From JAMXLO01 sp963819855 (GTDB lineage: Bacteria > Pseudomonadota > Alphaproteobacteria > Acetobacterales > Acetobacteraceae), in NCBI GenBank assembly GCA_963819855.1, contig CAWFYC010000031.1, positions 1-64,000 of the forward strand: a DNA stretch of 64,000 nt. Direction: 5' to 3'. This document shows, piece by piece, positions 16,499 to 25,278 of the stretch (positions are counted from its first letter, which is position 1; every line of letters begins with the position of its first letter). The position numbers and the translations under genes were made by a program. The notes under the pieces are model-generated. The model worked only from the letters and a program-made list of their open reading frames with translations, did not search any database and was not told where the DNA came from.

Positions 16499-16888
16499 AT
16501 GTTCCCGATCGCGATCATTGCCGGCGTCATCGGTGCCGTGGTTTCCGGCGCCCAGGGTGCATCCTGGGTGTCGAACCACCTCGGTTCGTCGGATGCCGCC
16601 GCCTCGGTGGGCGGCAAGGGCGAGGCCAAGCCCTCGACCGATGCCAAGGCGACGTCGTTCGACGCGACCCTTGCGGCACAGGTTGCCGGGCAGAGCGTGC
16701 CGGCCAGCCCCGCTACGGCCACGGCGGCGCCGAGCCATCTGCCACCGCCACAACACGCCACCACCTACGACACGCTGGCGCGCACGCAGGCCGGCATCGT
16801 GGCCTACAGCCGTGTCGGCGAGCATCGCGGCAACCACGCCCGGCCGAAGCCCGGCGACGGCGACGACCAGGCGGTTGCCAGTTCGTAG
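16499..16888 (+). CDS. Small exported or membrane-anchored protein, unknown function
   Basis: A 129-residue protein starting at 16499 behind GGGAGGCG. Residues 2-20 (FPIAIIAGVIGAVVSGAQG) are hydrophobic, a signal anchor or signal peptide, followed by a low-complexity Ala/Ser/Pro-rich region and TTYDTLARTQAGIVAYSRVG. I do not recognise a family. It converges on the membrane protein at 16893, with only 4 bases between them. Confidence 0.55.
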   Translation: MFPIAIIAGVIGAVVSGAQGASWVSNHLGSSDAAASVGGKGEAKPSTDAKATSFDATLAAQVAGQSVPASPATATAAPSHLPPPQHATTYDTLARTQAGIVAYSRVGEHRGNHARPKPGDGDDQAVASS

Positions 16889-16892
16889 CCGG

Positions 16893-17309
16893 TCAGGATC
16901 GCCACCGCGTGCTTTCGCGGAGGATGGACAGGATCACGCCGACCCCGATGCCCCATGCCAGCTGGATCACCAGCACCACGACCATGCTCTGCCACGCCCA
17001 GCCGCCGGCGGCCGGCTCCCCTTTGAGCGGCAGCACGATGAACCAGAACACCAGCGAGGCGATCACGCCCAACAGCAGGCCAGAGACCCAGGCGGGCACG
17101 GGCAGCTTCGGTGCCGCGAGGCCGTAGGCGGCGCCATACAGGCCGCCCCAAAAGCAGAAATCGACGATCTGCGGCACACCCCAGGGCGGGATCGGCGTCG
17201 TCGGGTAGGGCGGTGGCATCAGGCCGCCAAGGCAGAACAGCGCCCAGGCACCCTGGTGGAACACCAGGACGGAGATCGCACCGGCAATGAAGCCGAGGAC
17301 CGCGCGCAT
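16893..17309 (-). CDS. Small integral membrane protein, unknown function
   Basis: A 138-residue protein with four hydrophobic segments: MRAVLGFIAGAISVLVFHQG, VDFCFWGGLYGAAYGL, VSGLLLGVIASLVFWFIVLP and MVVVLVIQLAWGIGVGVIL. The first helix with FHQG and the IVDFCFWGGLYG segment are typical of a widespread uncharacterised alphaproteobacterial family. The Met at 17309 is used; upstream in-frame sequence belongs to the MFS gene in another frame. It starts 7 bases after the MFS gene ends, so it was probably its operon partner. Confidence 0.7.
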   Translation of the reverse strand: MRAVLGFIAGAISVLVFHQGAWALFCLGGLMPPPYPTTPIPPWGVPQIVDFCFWGGLYGAAYGLAAPKLPVPAWVSGLLLGVIASLVFWFIVLPLKGEPAAGGWAWQSMVVVLVIQLAWGIGVGVILSILRESTRWRS

Positions 17310-17316
17310 CTGCCGG

Positions 17317-18727
17317 TCAGTCCTGGCCGTCGGCGGCACGCGGCGAACCCAGACGCCAGGCGGTGAGGCAGGCCAGTCCCGCCACCGGAAGCGCGGCGAC
17401 AAACACCCAGACCCCTGCCGCACTCGCCGCGGGCACCGAGAAGCCGCCGGCGAAACCGACCAGGTTGGCAACCGCCGCGGCCGTTGCCGCTCCGGCGGCG
17501 GCGCCGGTCAGCCGCACCGTCGCGATGCCCGCGCCGCCGATCGCCCGCTCGTCATCGCCAAGGGCACCAAGGATGCCCTGGCTCATGAACGCCCACGACA
17601 GGCCGAACCCGGTGCCGACCAGGCCGCACGCAATCACCACCCAGGCAATATGGCTGTTGTCGAACACCAGGGCGCAGACCAACAACCCGGCAAAGACGGC
17701 GACGACCCCGAGCCGGATCAGGCGGCCCGGCCAGCGGCCAGTCAACCCGGACACCGGAAGTGCGGCGGCAGTCCAGAACACGGCCTCGGCGCCAACCACG
17801 TAACCGGCGGCCAGCGCCGAAAGACCCCGCAGTGTCTGCAGGACGGCCGGACCATACACCACCAGCCCCATCGACGCGGCATTGAGCAGGAACATGGTGG
17901 CATACCCGGCACCATGGACGGTACGCAGATCGCCCGATCCGCGCGGCAGCAACCGCACCGCGCTGCGCCCATCCAGCCGCAACGCGAGCAGGAATGCCAC
18001 GACGCCAGACGCGGTCAGCGCGGCGGTGCGGGCGAAATCGCTGGCCAAGTCCGCCGTCGCGATCAGCATTACGCCGAGAGCGATGAGGCCCAGCTGCGGC
18101 CACGCCACCGGTACTCGGAACGTCGGCTGCCTCCGCCGCCGGCAGCATGACCCTCGCGGCGGCGGCCACAGCCACCCCCTGGACCGCAAACAGCCAGAAC
18201 ACGGCGCGCCAGGAGCCTGCGTCGGCGAACAGCCCGCCCAGCAACGGCCCCACCAGAACCGCGATACCCCAGACCGAGCTGATCGCGCCGTAGACGCGCG
18301 GCAGCAGGCGATTCGCGAACAGCAGTCCGATCGCCACCGAGCACAGGCCGACCACCCAGCCGCCGCCGACCCCCTGGAGGACGCGTCCCGCCAGAAAGGT
18401 AAAGATCTCGGGTGCGACCGCGCTCAACGCGCACCCCACCGCGTAGAACAGCGCCGCTGCCGCGGTGGCAGACCGCAGGCCGAACCGCAGCGCCAGCACG
18501 CCGGAGCTAGCGCCGGCCAGCACCGAGCCCAGCAGATAGCCGGCCGTGGCCCAGCCGAAATAGGCGTAGCCACCGAGCGAGCGGCCGACACTTGGCATGA
18601 TGGTGGCGGTGATCAGGCTGTCGGCGGCGTTCAGCCAGACACCGAGGCAGATCAGGGCGAACAGCGGCAGGCGGCCCTCGCCCACGACATCCGCCCAGCT
18701 CCCGCTCGTCGGCGTCGCCGCGCTCAA
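17317..18727 (-). pseudogene. MFS transporter interrupted by a one-base frameshift
   Basis: Two halves of one 12-helix major facilitator lie in different frames. The 5' half (TTG start at 18727 with CCAGGAG upstream; LFALICLGVWLNAADSLITA through AVFWLFAVQGVAVAAAARVM) has six helices. It stays open past 18115 but loses membrane character there. The 3' half (VPVAWPQLGLIALGVMLIAT to the stop at 17317) has the remaining six. Reading EAAD then FRVPVAW restores continuity if one base near 18115 is removed. This is either genuine gene loss or an assembly error. Divergent from the dialkylglycine decarboxylase gene, so it may have carried that enzyme's substrate or product. Confidence 0.8.
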
Positions 18728-18843
18728 TGGACAACTCCTGGTTCCGCGAATTGGGCGGTCGGGACAGCAGCACCATGCTGGCCGGTTCCCGCCGTTGCCG
18801 CTATCTGGTGGAGCCGATCGATCACTGACGGGGGATGCCACCG

Positions 18844-20145
18844 ATGGACGATGTATCGCAATCCGTGGACCAGCGGTTCTGGACGCGCGCGCGGCGCCAC
18901 ATGCTGGGCTATGGCGGCGACTTCGTCCCGTTCGTGCCGACCCGCGCCGAGGGCGCGTTCCTGTACGACACGGCCGGCCGACGGGTGCTGGACTTCACCT
19001 CCGGCCAGATGAGCGCGATCCTCGGCCACTCCCATCCGGAGATCGTCGCCACCGTGCGCGAGGCGGTGGGCCAATTGGACCACCTGTTCTCCTCGATGCT
19101 GTGCGAGCCGGTGGTGGCGCTGGCCGAGACGCTCGCCGGACTGGTGCCGGACCTGCCTCGGGCGATGTTGCTGTCCACCGGCGGCGAGGCGAACGAGGCG
19201 GCGATCCGGCTGGCCAAGCTGGTCACCGGCAAGTGGGAGGTGGTGGGGTTCGCGCAGTCCTGGCACGGCATGACCAGCGGATCGGCTTCGGCGACCTACA
19301 AGGCGGGACGGCGCGGCATCGGGCCGATGATGCCGGGCAACTTCGCGATCCCGGCGCCGAACACGTACCGGCCGCGCTTCGCCGGCGTGGGCTGGCGCGA
19401 GGAGCTGGAAGATGCGTTCGAGTGGCTGGACCGGACGTGCACCGGCAACCTGGCGGCATTCATCGCCGAGCCGGTGCTGAGCAGTGGGGGCGTGATCGAC
19501 CTGCCGGTGGGCTACCTGAACGCGCTGGCGGCACATTGCCGGGCGCGCGGGATGCTGCTGATCCTGGACGAAGCGCAGACCGGGGTGGGGCGCACCGGGC
19601 TGATGTTCGCGTTCGAGCGCGACGGCGTGGTGCCGGACATCCTGACGCTGTCGAAGACGCTGGGGGCAGGGCTGCCGCTCTCGGCGGTGCAGACGTCGGA
19701 CGCAATCGCCGTGGAGGCGGAACGTCGAGAATTCCTGTTCTACACCACACACGTGAACGACCCGCTGCCGGCGAGCGTGGGGCTGAAGGTGCTGGAGATC
19801 GTGCAGCGCGACGGGCTGGCGGAACGAGCGAAGCTGATGGGCGCGCGGCTTGCGGCCGGACTGCGCGGCTTGCAGCAGCGATTTGACTGCGTCGGCGATG
19901 TGCGCGGGCGCGGGCTGCTGCTGGGGCTGGAGTTCCGCGACGCGGGCGGGCGTGACGCAGCTGCGATCTCGGACGCGGTGACGGATCTGGCGCTGGAGCT
20001 GGGGCTTTCGGCCAATATCGTGCGGGCGGGCGCGTCCGGCGGGGTGATGCGAATCGCGCCACCGCTGACGGTGAGCGAGGCGGAGGTGGATCTGGGGGTC
20101 GAGCTGCTGGGCGAGGCGGTGGGGAGGGTGATGCGTACCTCGTGA
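18844..20145 (+). CDS. dgdA: 2,2-dialkylglycine decarboxylase (PLP, aminotransferase class III)
   Basis: A 433-residue fold-type-I PLP enzyme. It follows remembered Burkholderia DgdA almost segment by segment: LDFTSGQMSAILGHSHPEIV, STGGEANEAAIRLAKLVTGK, GFAQSWHGMTSGSASATYKA, FIAEPVLSSGGVIDLP, LILDEAQTGVGRTGLMFAF, and the PLP Lys in LTLSKTLGAGLPLSAVQTS. DgdA couples decarboxylation of dialkylglycines such as 2-aminoisobutyrate with transamination to pyruvate. The close residue match in the active-site stretches makes this more specific than a generic class-III aminotransferase. Start at 18844 is preferred because GGGGG lies nine bases upstream; an ATG at 18835 abuts it. Confidence 0.88.
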   Translation: MDDVSQSVDQRFWTRARRHMLGYGGDFVPFVPTRAEGAFLYDTAGRRVLDFTSGQMSAILGHSHPEIVATVREAVGQLDHLFSSMLCEPVVALAETLAGLVPDLPRAMLLSTGGEANEAAIRLAKLVTGKWEVVGFAQSWHGMTSGSASATYKAGRRGIGPMMPGNFAIPAPNTYRPRFAGVGWREELEDAFEWLDRTCTGNLAAFIAEPVLSSGGVIDLPVGYLNALAAHCRARGMLLILDEAQTGVGRTGLMFAFERDGVVPDILTLSKTLGAGLPLSAVQTSDAIAVEAERREFLFYTTHVNDPLPASVGLKVLEIVQRDGLAERAKLMGARLAAGLRGLQQRFDCVGDVRGRGLLLGLEFRDAGGRDAAAISDAVTDLALELGLSANIVRAGASGGVMRIAPPLTVSEAEVDLGVELLGEAVGRVMRTS

Positions 20146-20241
20146 CGCGACAGCGGTGCTCCTTTGCGCTCTGACAGCTCTCCGCCGCGGCGAACCCCGT
20201 TGTCCGCTTGAAGCGGACTCGTCGGCAATCTACATTGCCCT

Positions 20242-20514
20242 GTGGAATTCGGCTGGGACCCGGCCAAAAGTGAGAAGACACGCTGGGAGCGTGGCTTTGG
20301 TTTCGACTACGCCGCGCGGATTTTCGCCGGCCGCACGGTCGAGGCGATCGATCGGCGGCGCGACTATGGCGAAGAGCGGATCAGGGCAATCGGCGAAATC
20401 AGTCGCCAAGTCTATGTGGTGATCTACACCGATCGCCCGGGCGTGCGCTGGATCATCAATGCGTGGAAGGCAAGCGGCAAGGATGTCAGGACATGGCGAA
20501 GCAACGAAGAATGA
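20242..20514 (+). CDS. BrnT family ribonuclease toxin
   Basis: A 90-residue protein with a GTG start. MEFGWDPAKSEKTRWERGF matches the BrnT opening (F-x-W-D-x-x-K-x-x-x-N-x-x-K-H-G), followed by FDYAARIF, D-Y-G-EER-x-x-I-G-E-I and VYVVIYTDRPGVRWIINAWKA, the BrnT core. BrnT is a RelE-fold RNase in type II toxin-antitoxin pairs. The family His-Gly is replaced by R-G here (WERGF). The antitoxin gene overlaps its 3' end by 22 bases. Confidence 0.8.
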   Translation: MEFGWDPAKSEKTRWERGFGFDYAARIFAGRTVEAIDRRRDYGEERIRAIGEISRQVYVVIYTDRPGVRWIINAWKASGKDVRTWRSNEE

Positions 20515-20849
20515 CCCTCGACGCCATCATGGAACGCAGCCCGGACGTCGATCTCGCGAAAATCGACGCCACGACGGAAGCGGACATCCACCGCCACATG
20601 CGCGAGGATGGCTATGACCCGGACGAGTCGATCCGTGACGAGGACATCATCTCGCCGGCGGTGATCCGCAAGCGGCTCGGCATGTCACAGCGGCAGTTCG
20701 CCGCGGCCATCCATGTGCCTGTCGCGACCTTGCAGAACTGGGAACAGGGCCGCACGCTGATGGACCCAAGTGCACGGGCATTGATGACGATCCTGGCCCG
20801 CGAGCCGAAAGCCGCGTTGCGCGCGCTCGGTCACAAGTGGGCAGTCTGA
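20493..20849 (+). CDS. Helix-turn-helix antitoxin paired with BrnT
   Basis: A 118-residue protein whose C-terminal half is an XRE-type HTH: SPAVIRKRLGMSQRQFAAAI then HVPVATLQNWEQGRTLMDPS, followed by ARALMTILAREPKAALRAL. This is the pattern of HigA/MqsA-type antitoxins, not the ribbon-helix-helix BrnA that normally partners BrnT. The N-terminal 55 residues are acidic (EDGYDPDESIRDEDI) and probably wrap the toxin. The ATG at 20493 lies inside the toxin gene. The HTH predicts autoregulation of the pair. Confidence 0.8.
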   Translation: MAKQRRMTLDAIMERSPDVDLAKIDATTEADIHRHMREDGYDPDESIRDEDIISPAVIRKRLGMSQRQFAAAIHVPVATLQNWEQGRTLMDPSARALMTILAREPKAALRALGHKWAV

Positions 20850-21140
20850 GCGGCCAAAGCATGAATACGCAGGCCGGGTCAGGAATCCGCACGTTGTTCG
20901 GCGGACTTTGCACGTCGATTCGCTGCGCTTCGTCGATGCGGCGACAACGCGCACGGTGCACCAGCCGCAAGCCGCCGCGCACGCTGGTCCTGCCGATTTG
21001 CGCGGTAACCCCGCAATCATCGGGTCGCGGCGGCTGGACACCGGTTTGACAGATTTCAGCACCCGAAACATGGTTAATCGCTTGGCCATCCGAACGACGA
21101 CGCGTCGCACATAGGGGGGCCAGGCGACAGGAGGGAACGC

Positions 21141-22733
21141 ATGTCGGGGAGCGCCTTCACCTGGTCAGGTGCCGATGGCGGCTCCTGGAACGCGTCGGGG
21201 AACTGGGTGCAGGGGACCACCCCGGCTATCCAGGCACCGGGCTCGCTCGATCTGACCCAGTTCGTGTCGTTCTCCGGCACGGTCACCGGCAGCATCGGCT
21301 CGCAAATCCTGGACATCGGTCCGGGCAGCGCTCTCTCGCTGGGTGGCAGCGGCTTCTTCAGCAATATCACGATTGGCCAGGACCTGGCGTTCGACACCGG
21401 GGCGGCGACGCTGGCGATCGATGCGGGCGTCGTCGTGTCGGCGACGTTGTTGAACGTAGGTAGCGTTGGTGGTGGTGGCGGCACCCTGGTGGCCGATGGA
21501 ACCTTCACGACGACAGGCGGGATCAACCTGGGGTCGCCGGGCTTCGCGGCGACGATACAGGTCGACTCGGGTGGCGATGTGCAGGACTCCGCCAGCAACC
21601 TGACGATGGGCAACGGCGGAACGATCTCCGTCGCACAGTCCGGCGAACTAGTGCTCGGCAGCACCGGCGTCGGCGGGGCGTTCTCCATCAACAGCGGCCA
21701 CGTGTTCTCCGGTATCGGCACGATCGCGGCGAACGTCGTGGACAACGGGTCGCTGGCCACCGCCAATTTCGGGAACTCCCCGACCGTGCTGGCGATCACG
21801 GGCGATGTGACCGGGACGGGGACCCTGTCAGCGGTGCAGGAGCTCGATATCGGCGGCAGTATCGGCAGCGGCATCGATGTATCGCTGTTCGGCAACGGCG
21901 GAACCAACGCAGGCTTGTTGCGCCTGGCGCAGCCGACCAACGATGCCGGCACGCTGGTGACGATGTCGACCGACAGCACGATCGCGCTGACCGGACTGAC
22001 CTTCGACAATGCCGTCTGGACGCCGGGCTCGCTGACCGTGACGGGCGCGTCCGGAACGCTGACGCTGGCGACGTCGGGAGACCACTCCCATCAGATATTC
22101 ATGACGCAGCCCGACGCCGTGTCCGGTACCGACATCGTCGTGCTGGCTTGTTTCGCCGCCGGCACGCGCATCCAAACCACGAACGGCCAGGTCGCCGTGG
22201 AGGACCTGCGACCGGGCGATCCGATCCAGGCTCGCTTCGGCGGCGTGATGCCGGCGGTGTGGATCGGTCGCCGCCGGGTCGACTGCCGCCGGCATCCGCG
22301 CCCGGCCGAGGTCTGGCCGATCCGGATCTGCGCCGGCGCATTCGGCGACGGCATCCCCGTGCGCGATCTGCTGCTATCGCCGGATCATTCTGTGTTCGTC
22401 GATGACGTGATGATTCCGATCAAGCACCTGATCAACGGATCGACGATCGGGCCGGAACAGTGCGACGAAGTCACCTATTTTCATGTCGAACTCGCGCGCC
22501 ATGACGTGGTGCTCGCCGAGGGTCTGGCGACGGAATCCTACCTCGATACCGGCAATCGATGGAACTTCGAGAACGGCGGCGGCCCGGTGGTACTGCATCC
22601 AGACTTTGCCTTCCGCCTGTGGGAGGCGATGGGGTGTGCCCCATTGATCGTTACCGGCCCCATCCTCGCGGCGGTGCGCTCACGTCTGCAGCGGCGCGCG
22701 GCGGGGAGGCTATTGGCAGCTCACCGGCGGTAA
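21141..22733 (+). CDS. Glycine-rich repeat protein with C-terminal Hint domain
   Basis: A 530-residue protein. Residues 1-330 are Gly/Ser/Thr-rich repeats (FSNITIGQDLAFD, GTLVADGTFTTTGGINLGSP, NLTMGNGGTISVAQSGELVL), resembling beta-helical extracellular or autotransporter-like modules. It starts with FTWSGADGGSWNASGNWVQG, a motif of such surface proteins. Residues 337-480 form a Hint_2 (hedgehog/intein) domain: ACFAAGTRIQTTNGQVAVED with the catalytic Cys337, LRPGDPIQARFGG, and LLLSPDHSVFVDDVMIPIKH. Hint domains self-cleave, giving thioester chemistry at that Cys. There is no recognised C-extein. A GGGGGGCC...GACAGGAGGG ribosome site precedes the ATG; it converges on the LodB-like gene, overlapping by 13 bases. 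Confidence 0.8.
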   Translation: MSGSAFTWSGADGGSWNASGNWVQGTTPAIQAPGSLDLTQFVSFSGTVTGSIGSQILDIGPGSALSLGGSGFFSNITIGQDLAFDTGAATLAIDAGVVVSATLLNVGSVGGGGGTLVADGTFTTTGGINLGSPGFAATIQVDSGGDVQDSASNLTMGNGGTISVAQSGELVLGSTGVGGAFSINSGHVFSGIGTIAANVVDNGSLATANFGNSPTVLAITGDVTGTGTLSAVQELDIGGSIGSGIDVSLFGNGGTNAGLLRLAQPTNDAGTLVTMSTDSTIALTGLTFDNAVWTPGSLTVTGASGTLTLATSGDHSHQIFMTQPDAVSGTDIVVLACFAAGTRIQTTNGQVAVEDLRPGDPIQARFGGVMPAVWIGRRRVDCRRHPRPAEVWPIRICAGAFGDGIPVRDLLLSPDHSVFVDDVMIPIKHLINGSTIGPEQCDEVTYFHVELARHDVVLAEGLATESYLDTGNRWNFENGGGPVVLHPDFAFRLWEAMGCAPLIVTGPILAAVRSRLQRRAAGRLLAAHRR

Positions 22734-23773
22734 TCCGCGACAGATCGTGCGGCTGGCGCCGCGTGGCGCCGCTGCCAGAACGCGGAGTCGGGCCAGCGCT
22801 GTTCGCGGCGGTAATTGGCGCGGCGGTTGTTGAGGAACGTCCGGAATTCCTGCGCGGTCGCTTCGGCAAATGCATCCACCGCATCGGGCTCGCCCGCCTG
22901 GTGGGCCGCGATTGCCTCCGCGGCAGCCAGGGCGGACTGCAACGCTTTGGTCAAACCCTGCCCCGAGCATGGATCGTAGCACAGCGCGGCATCGCCGATT
23001 GCCATCCAACCCGGTCCGGTGAAGTGCGACAGGCATCCGCTCGACGCAGCGACGATGTGCACGGCTGACCAGTTCCGCGCGGCAGCCGTAAGGCCGGACA
23101 CAAGCTCGGTTTCGCGAAGCATGCAATCCCAGGCCTGGGTGCGATCCGGCGGCAGCAGATCGGAGTCGGTGAAATACGCGACAATGACCCGATCCCTGGG
23201 CAGGGCAGCGGCATACCACCAGCCGCCGGACCGCGCCTCGATGAACATCCGGTCATCGGAGCACTCGAGCGAACCGAACCTCACCAGCGCCACCAGCCGA
23301 TCGAGTGAGTGGCGCCTGATTCCATGACGCCGGGCCAGCCAGCTCGCTCGCCCGGTTGCGTCGATGATCCAGGGCGCCTGTGCCTCCACGTCAGCCGCCG
23401 CGGCAAGGCGCACCTCGGCCCCCGCGGCTTGGGCAGCGCAGAGCAACATGCCGTCGAAGCGCTCGCGATCGAGATGCCAGCCCGTCCCGTATGGGTTGAC
23501 GATGAACTCGCTCTCGAACGGCTCCGCGTTGCCCCAGATCACGACAGTGCCCGGCGATGGCCGATGGCCGGCCGCAACGAACGTCTCCCACAGGCCCAAT
23601 CGAACCAGTGGACGCATGATCGACGGCGGCACGGTTTCGCCGATCAGCGGGTTGGCTCCGCGCCGGTGCGCAAACAACGCGACGGCAAGGCCCCTTTCTG
23701 CCAGCGCAATTGCCGCGGCCGCACCCGCGGGGCCACCGCCCACGACGATCACGTCATGGCGGAACCGCGACAA
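22721..23773 (-). CDS. LodB-like FAD-dependent maturation oxidoreductase
   Basis: A 350-residue flavoprotein with an N-terminal Rossmann motif (HDVIVVGGGPAGAAAAIALA), NPLIGETVPPSIMRPL, IIDATGRASWLARRHG and the second FAD motif GWMAIGDAALCYDPCSGQGL. This is the pattern of tryptophan-halogenase/geranylgeranyl-reductase relatives and of LodB, the flavoprotein needed to build the cysteine-tryptophylquinone of LodA. Its position just downstream of a LodA-like gene (10 bases) makes the LodB role the best call. It begins with TTG (LSRFRHDV), the only start that includes the whole motif. Confidence 0.85.
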   Translation of the reverse strand: MSRFRHDVIVVGGGPAGAAAAIALAERGLAVALFAHRRGANPLIGETVPPSIMRPLVRLGLWETFVAAGHRPSPGTVVIWGNAEPFESEFIVNPYGTGWHLDRERFDGMLLCAAQAAGAEVRLAAAADVEAQAPWIIDATGRASWLARRHGIRRHSLDRLVALVRFGSLECSDDRMFIEARSGGWWYAAALPRDRVIVAYFTDSDLLPPDRTQAWDCMLRETELVSGLTAAARNWSAVHIVAASSGCLSHFTGPGWMAIGDAALCYDPCSGQGLTKALQSALAAAEAIAAHQAGEPDAVDAFAEATAQEFRTFLNNRRANYRREQRWPDSAFWQRRHAAPAARSVADYRR

Positions 23774-23782
23774 GATCGCCGA

Positions 23783-25264
23783 CTACACGTCCCTCGGGAA
23801 CTGCGGGTCGCGATCGGCTTCCACGAATACGCGCTGCCCGCCTGCCTGCGCCGCGACGATGAAGCCAAGCTGCAGGACGTGGTCGACCATGCCCTGGTGA
23901 TCGCCTTCCGGAATCGGATCCTCCCAGTTCGCCTGACTGCCGGGAATTTTGTTGCCGTCGGTCATCGCGATGTCCGGCCGCTGCGACGGCCACCACTGAC
24001 CGCCGTCGCAATCGCGGAAGTCCGCCTGCCATGGCACCGCCATGATCTCGCTCAGGCAGCCGGGATAGACCTTGCCGGCGTTGGTCGGGTCGAGCCGCAA
24101 CGGCTGCGCGTAGATGTCCTTGTCGCGCAGGTTGATGCTGGCCTCGATGCCGGGAAAGAAGTTGTTGCCGACGCAGGCGTCGAGCGCGGCGCGATCGAGC
24201 TGATCCGGAACCGGAACCACCGGGTCGGCGCCGGTGAGATCGGCAACGAAATCGCCGTCCGCCCACTGCCTGACATAACTAGCCATGAACGCCGGCATGA
24301 TGAAGTCACGCAGACCGGGCGACTGGAGCCGCTTCGCCACCTTCGACCGCGTGGCGGCGTTGCCGGCATCGGTGCTGCCCAGTGCCTGCCAGTCGATGGC
24401 GGCCAGATCCTGCCAGCGGGAAAAGTTGTTAACCCAGCGCAGGTCCGACGCGCGCTCGATCAGCGGCTTGATGTGGCGACGGAATGAGGGTCTGGGCTCC
24501 GGCTTCAGCGCCCCCTTCTCGACGGCGGCGCCGAATGCCACGTCATACAGGGTGACGATGGAGTTGATCGCCGGCGCGAAATCCGGTGGCGCGACGACCA
24601 CCCACGACGCATCGTGCACCGCAATCGGCTCCTGGCCGGGCAAGGTGACGACGGCCGTTACCGGCCCGTCCGACACATCGTCGTGCCAGCGGTCATTGTT
24701 GGCGAATTCCGGCAGGTCCTGGCCGGGCGGAACCGATTCACTGACACCGCGTCCACCGAGAACGATCAGCCGGCCCTTGGTGTCGGTTCGCAGTTCGCCG
24801 AGGTAGACTTCCTTCCCCATGAAGCGGCCATTGAACGGTCGCGCGTCCTGGTTCGCCCCGGAGATAGTCACCGGCTGAGGGTTGCGGACCACCAGGCTGT
24901 CTCGGTCCGCAATATCGGTGTTGCGGGGACGCGCCGGATGGCTCGGGTCAGGGCTGTGATCGAGCGCCGCCTTGCGATTGACGAGGTCCACGTGCCACTC
25001 GATCTGTGCTTCATCGGCGGTCACCTCGCCGATCAGGGTGCTAGCCCCGGCCGCATCCTGCTGGTAGCGGAACACGCGAAACCGCGCCGCCTGGCGCTTG
25101 ACGCGGCCCTGATCCTTGTAGCGGACGATCGGCGTTTCGACGCCGCCGGCGCCGATCTCCACGCCGGGGGCATCGGGAACCTCGGGGCCGACAAAGAACG
25201 CGCTAGGGTGATTGCCCACCCGGGCCACGCCGATGGCCGGATGAATCCTGTAGATCACTGCCAC
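23783..25264 (-). CDS. LodA/GoxA-type CTQ-dependent oxidase
   Basis: A 493-residue quinoprotein oxidase of the LodA family, whose members oxidise amino acids (lysine, glycine) with O2, releasing H2O2. N-terminal IYRIHPAIGVARVGNHPSAF is the family opening. The cofactor pair is visible as Cys364 in ACVGNNFFPGIEAS and Trp424/425 in GGQWWPSQRPD, 60-61 residues apart; the published LodA pair C516/W581 is 65 apart. SEIMAVPWQADFRDCD matches the conserved stretch between them. The protein is shorter than LodA (726). GTG start at 25264 with AAGGGGGG upstream. Substrate is not predictable. Sits between ferritin-like and LodB-like genes. Confidence 0.85.
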   Translation of the reverse strand: MAVIYRIHPAIGVARVGNHPSAFFVGPEVPDAPGVEIGAGGVETPIVRYKDQGRVKRQAARFRVFRYQQDAAGASTLIGEVTADEAQIEWHVDLVNRKAALDHSPDPSHPARPRNTDIADRDSLVVRNPQPVTISGANQDARPFNGRFMGKEVYLGELRTDTKGRLIVLGGRGVSESVPPGQDLPEFANNDRWHDDVSDGPVTAVVTLPGQEPIAVHDASWVVVAPPDFAPAINSIVTLYDVAFGAAVEKGALKPEPRPSFRRHIKPLIERASDLRWVNNFSRWQDLAAIDWQALGSTDAGNAATRSKVAKRLQSPGLRDFIMPAFMASYVRQWADGDFVADLTGADPVVPVPDQLDRAALDACVGNNFFPGIEASINLRDKDIYAQPLRLDPTNAGKVYPGCLSEIMAVPWQADFRDCDGGQWWPSQRPDIAMTDGNKIPGSQANWEDPIPEGDHQGMVDHVLQLGFIVAAQAGGQRVFVEADRDPQFPRDV

Positions 25265-25278
25265 GGTTGTTCCCCCCT

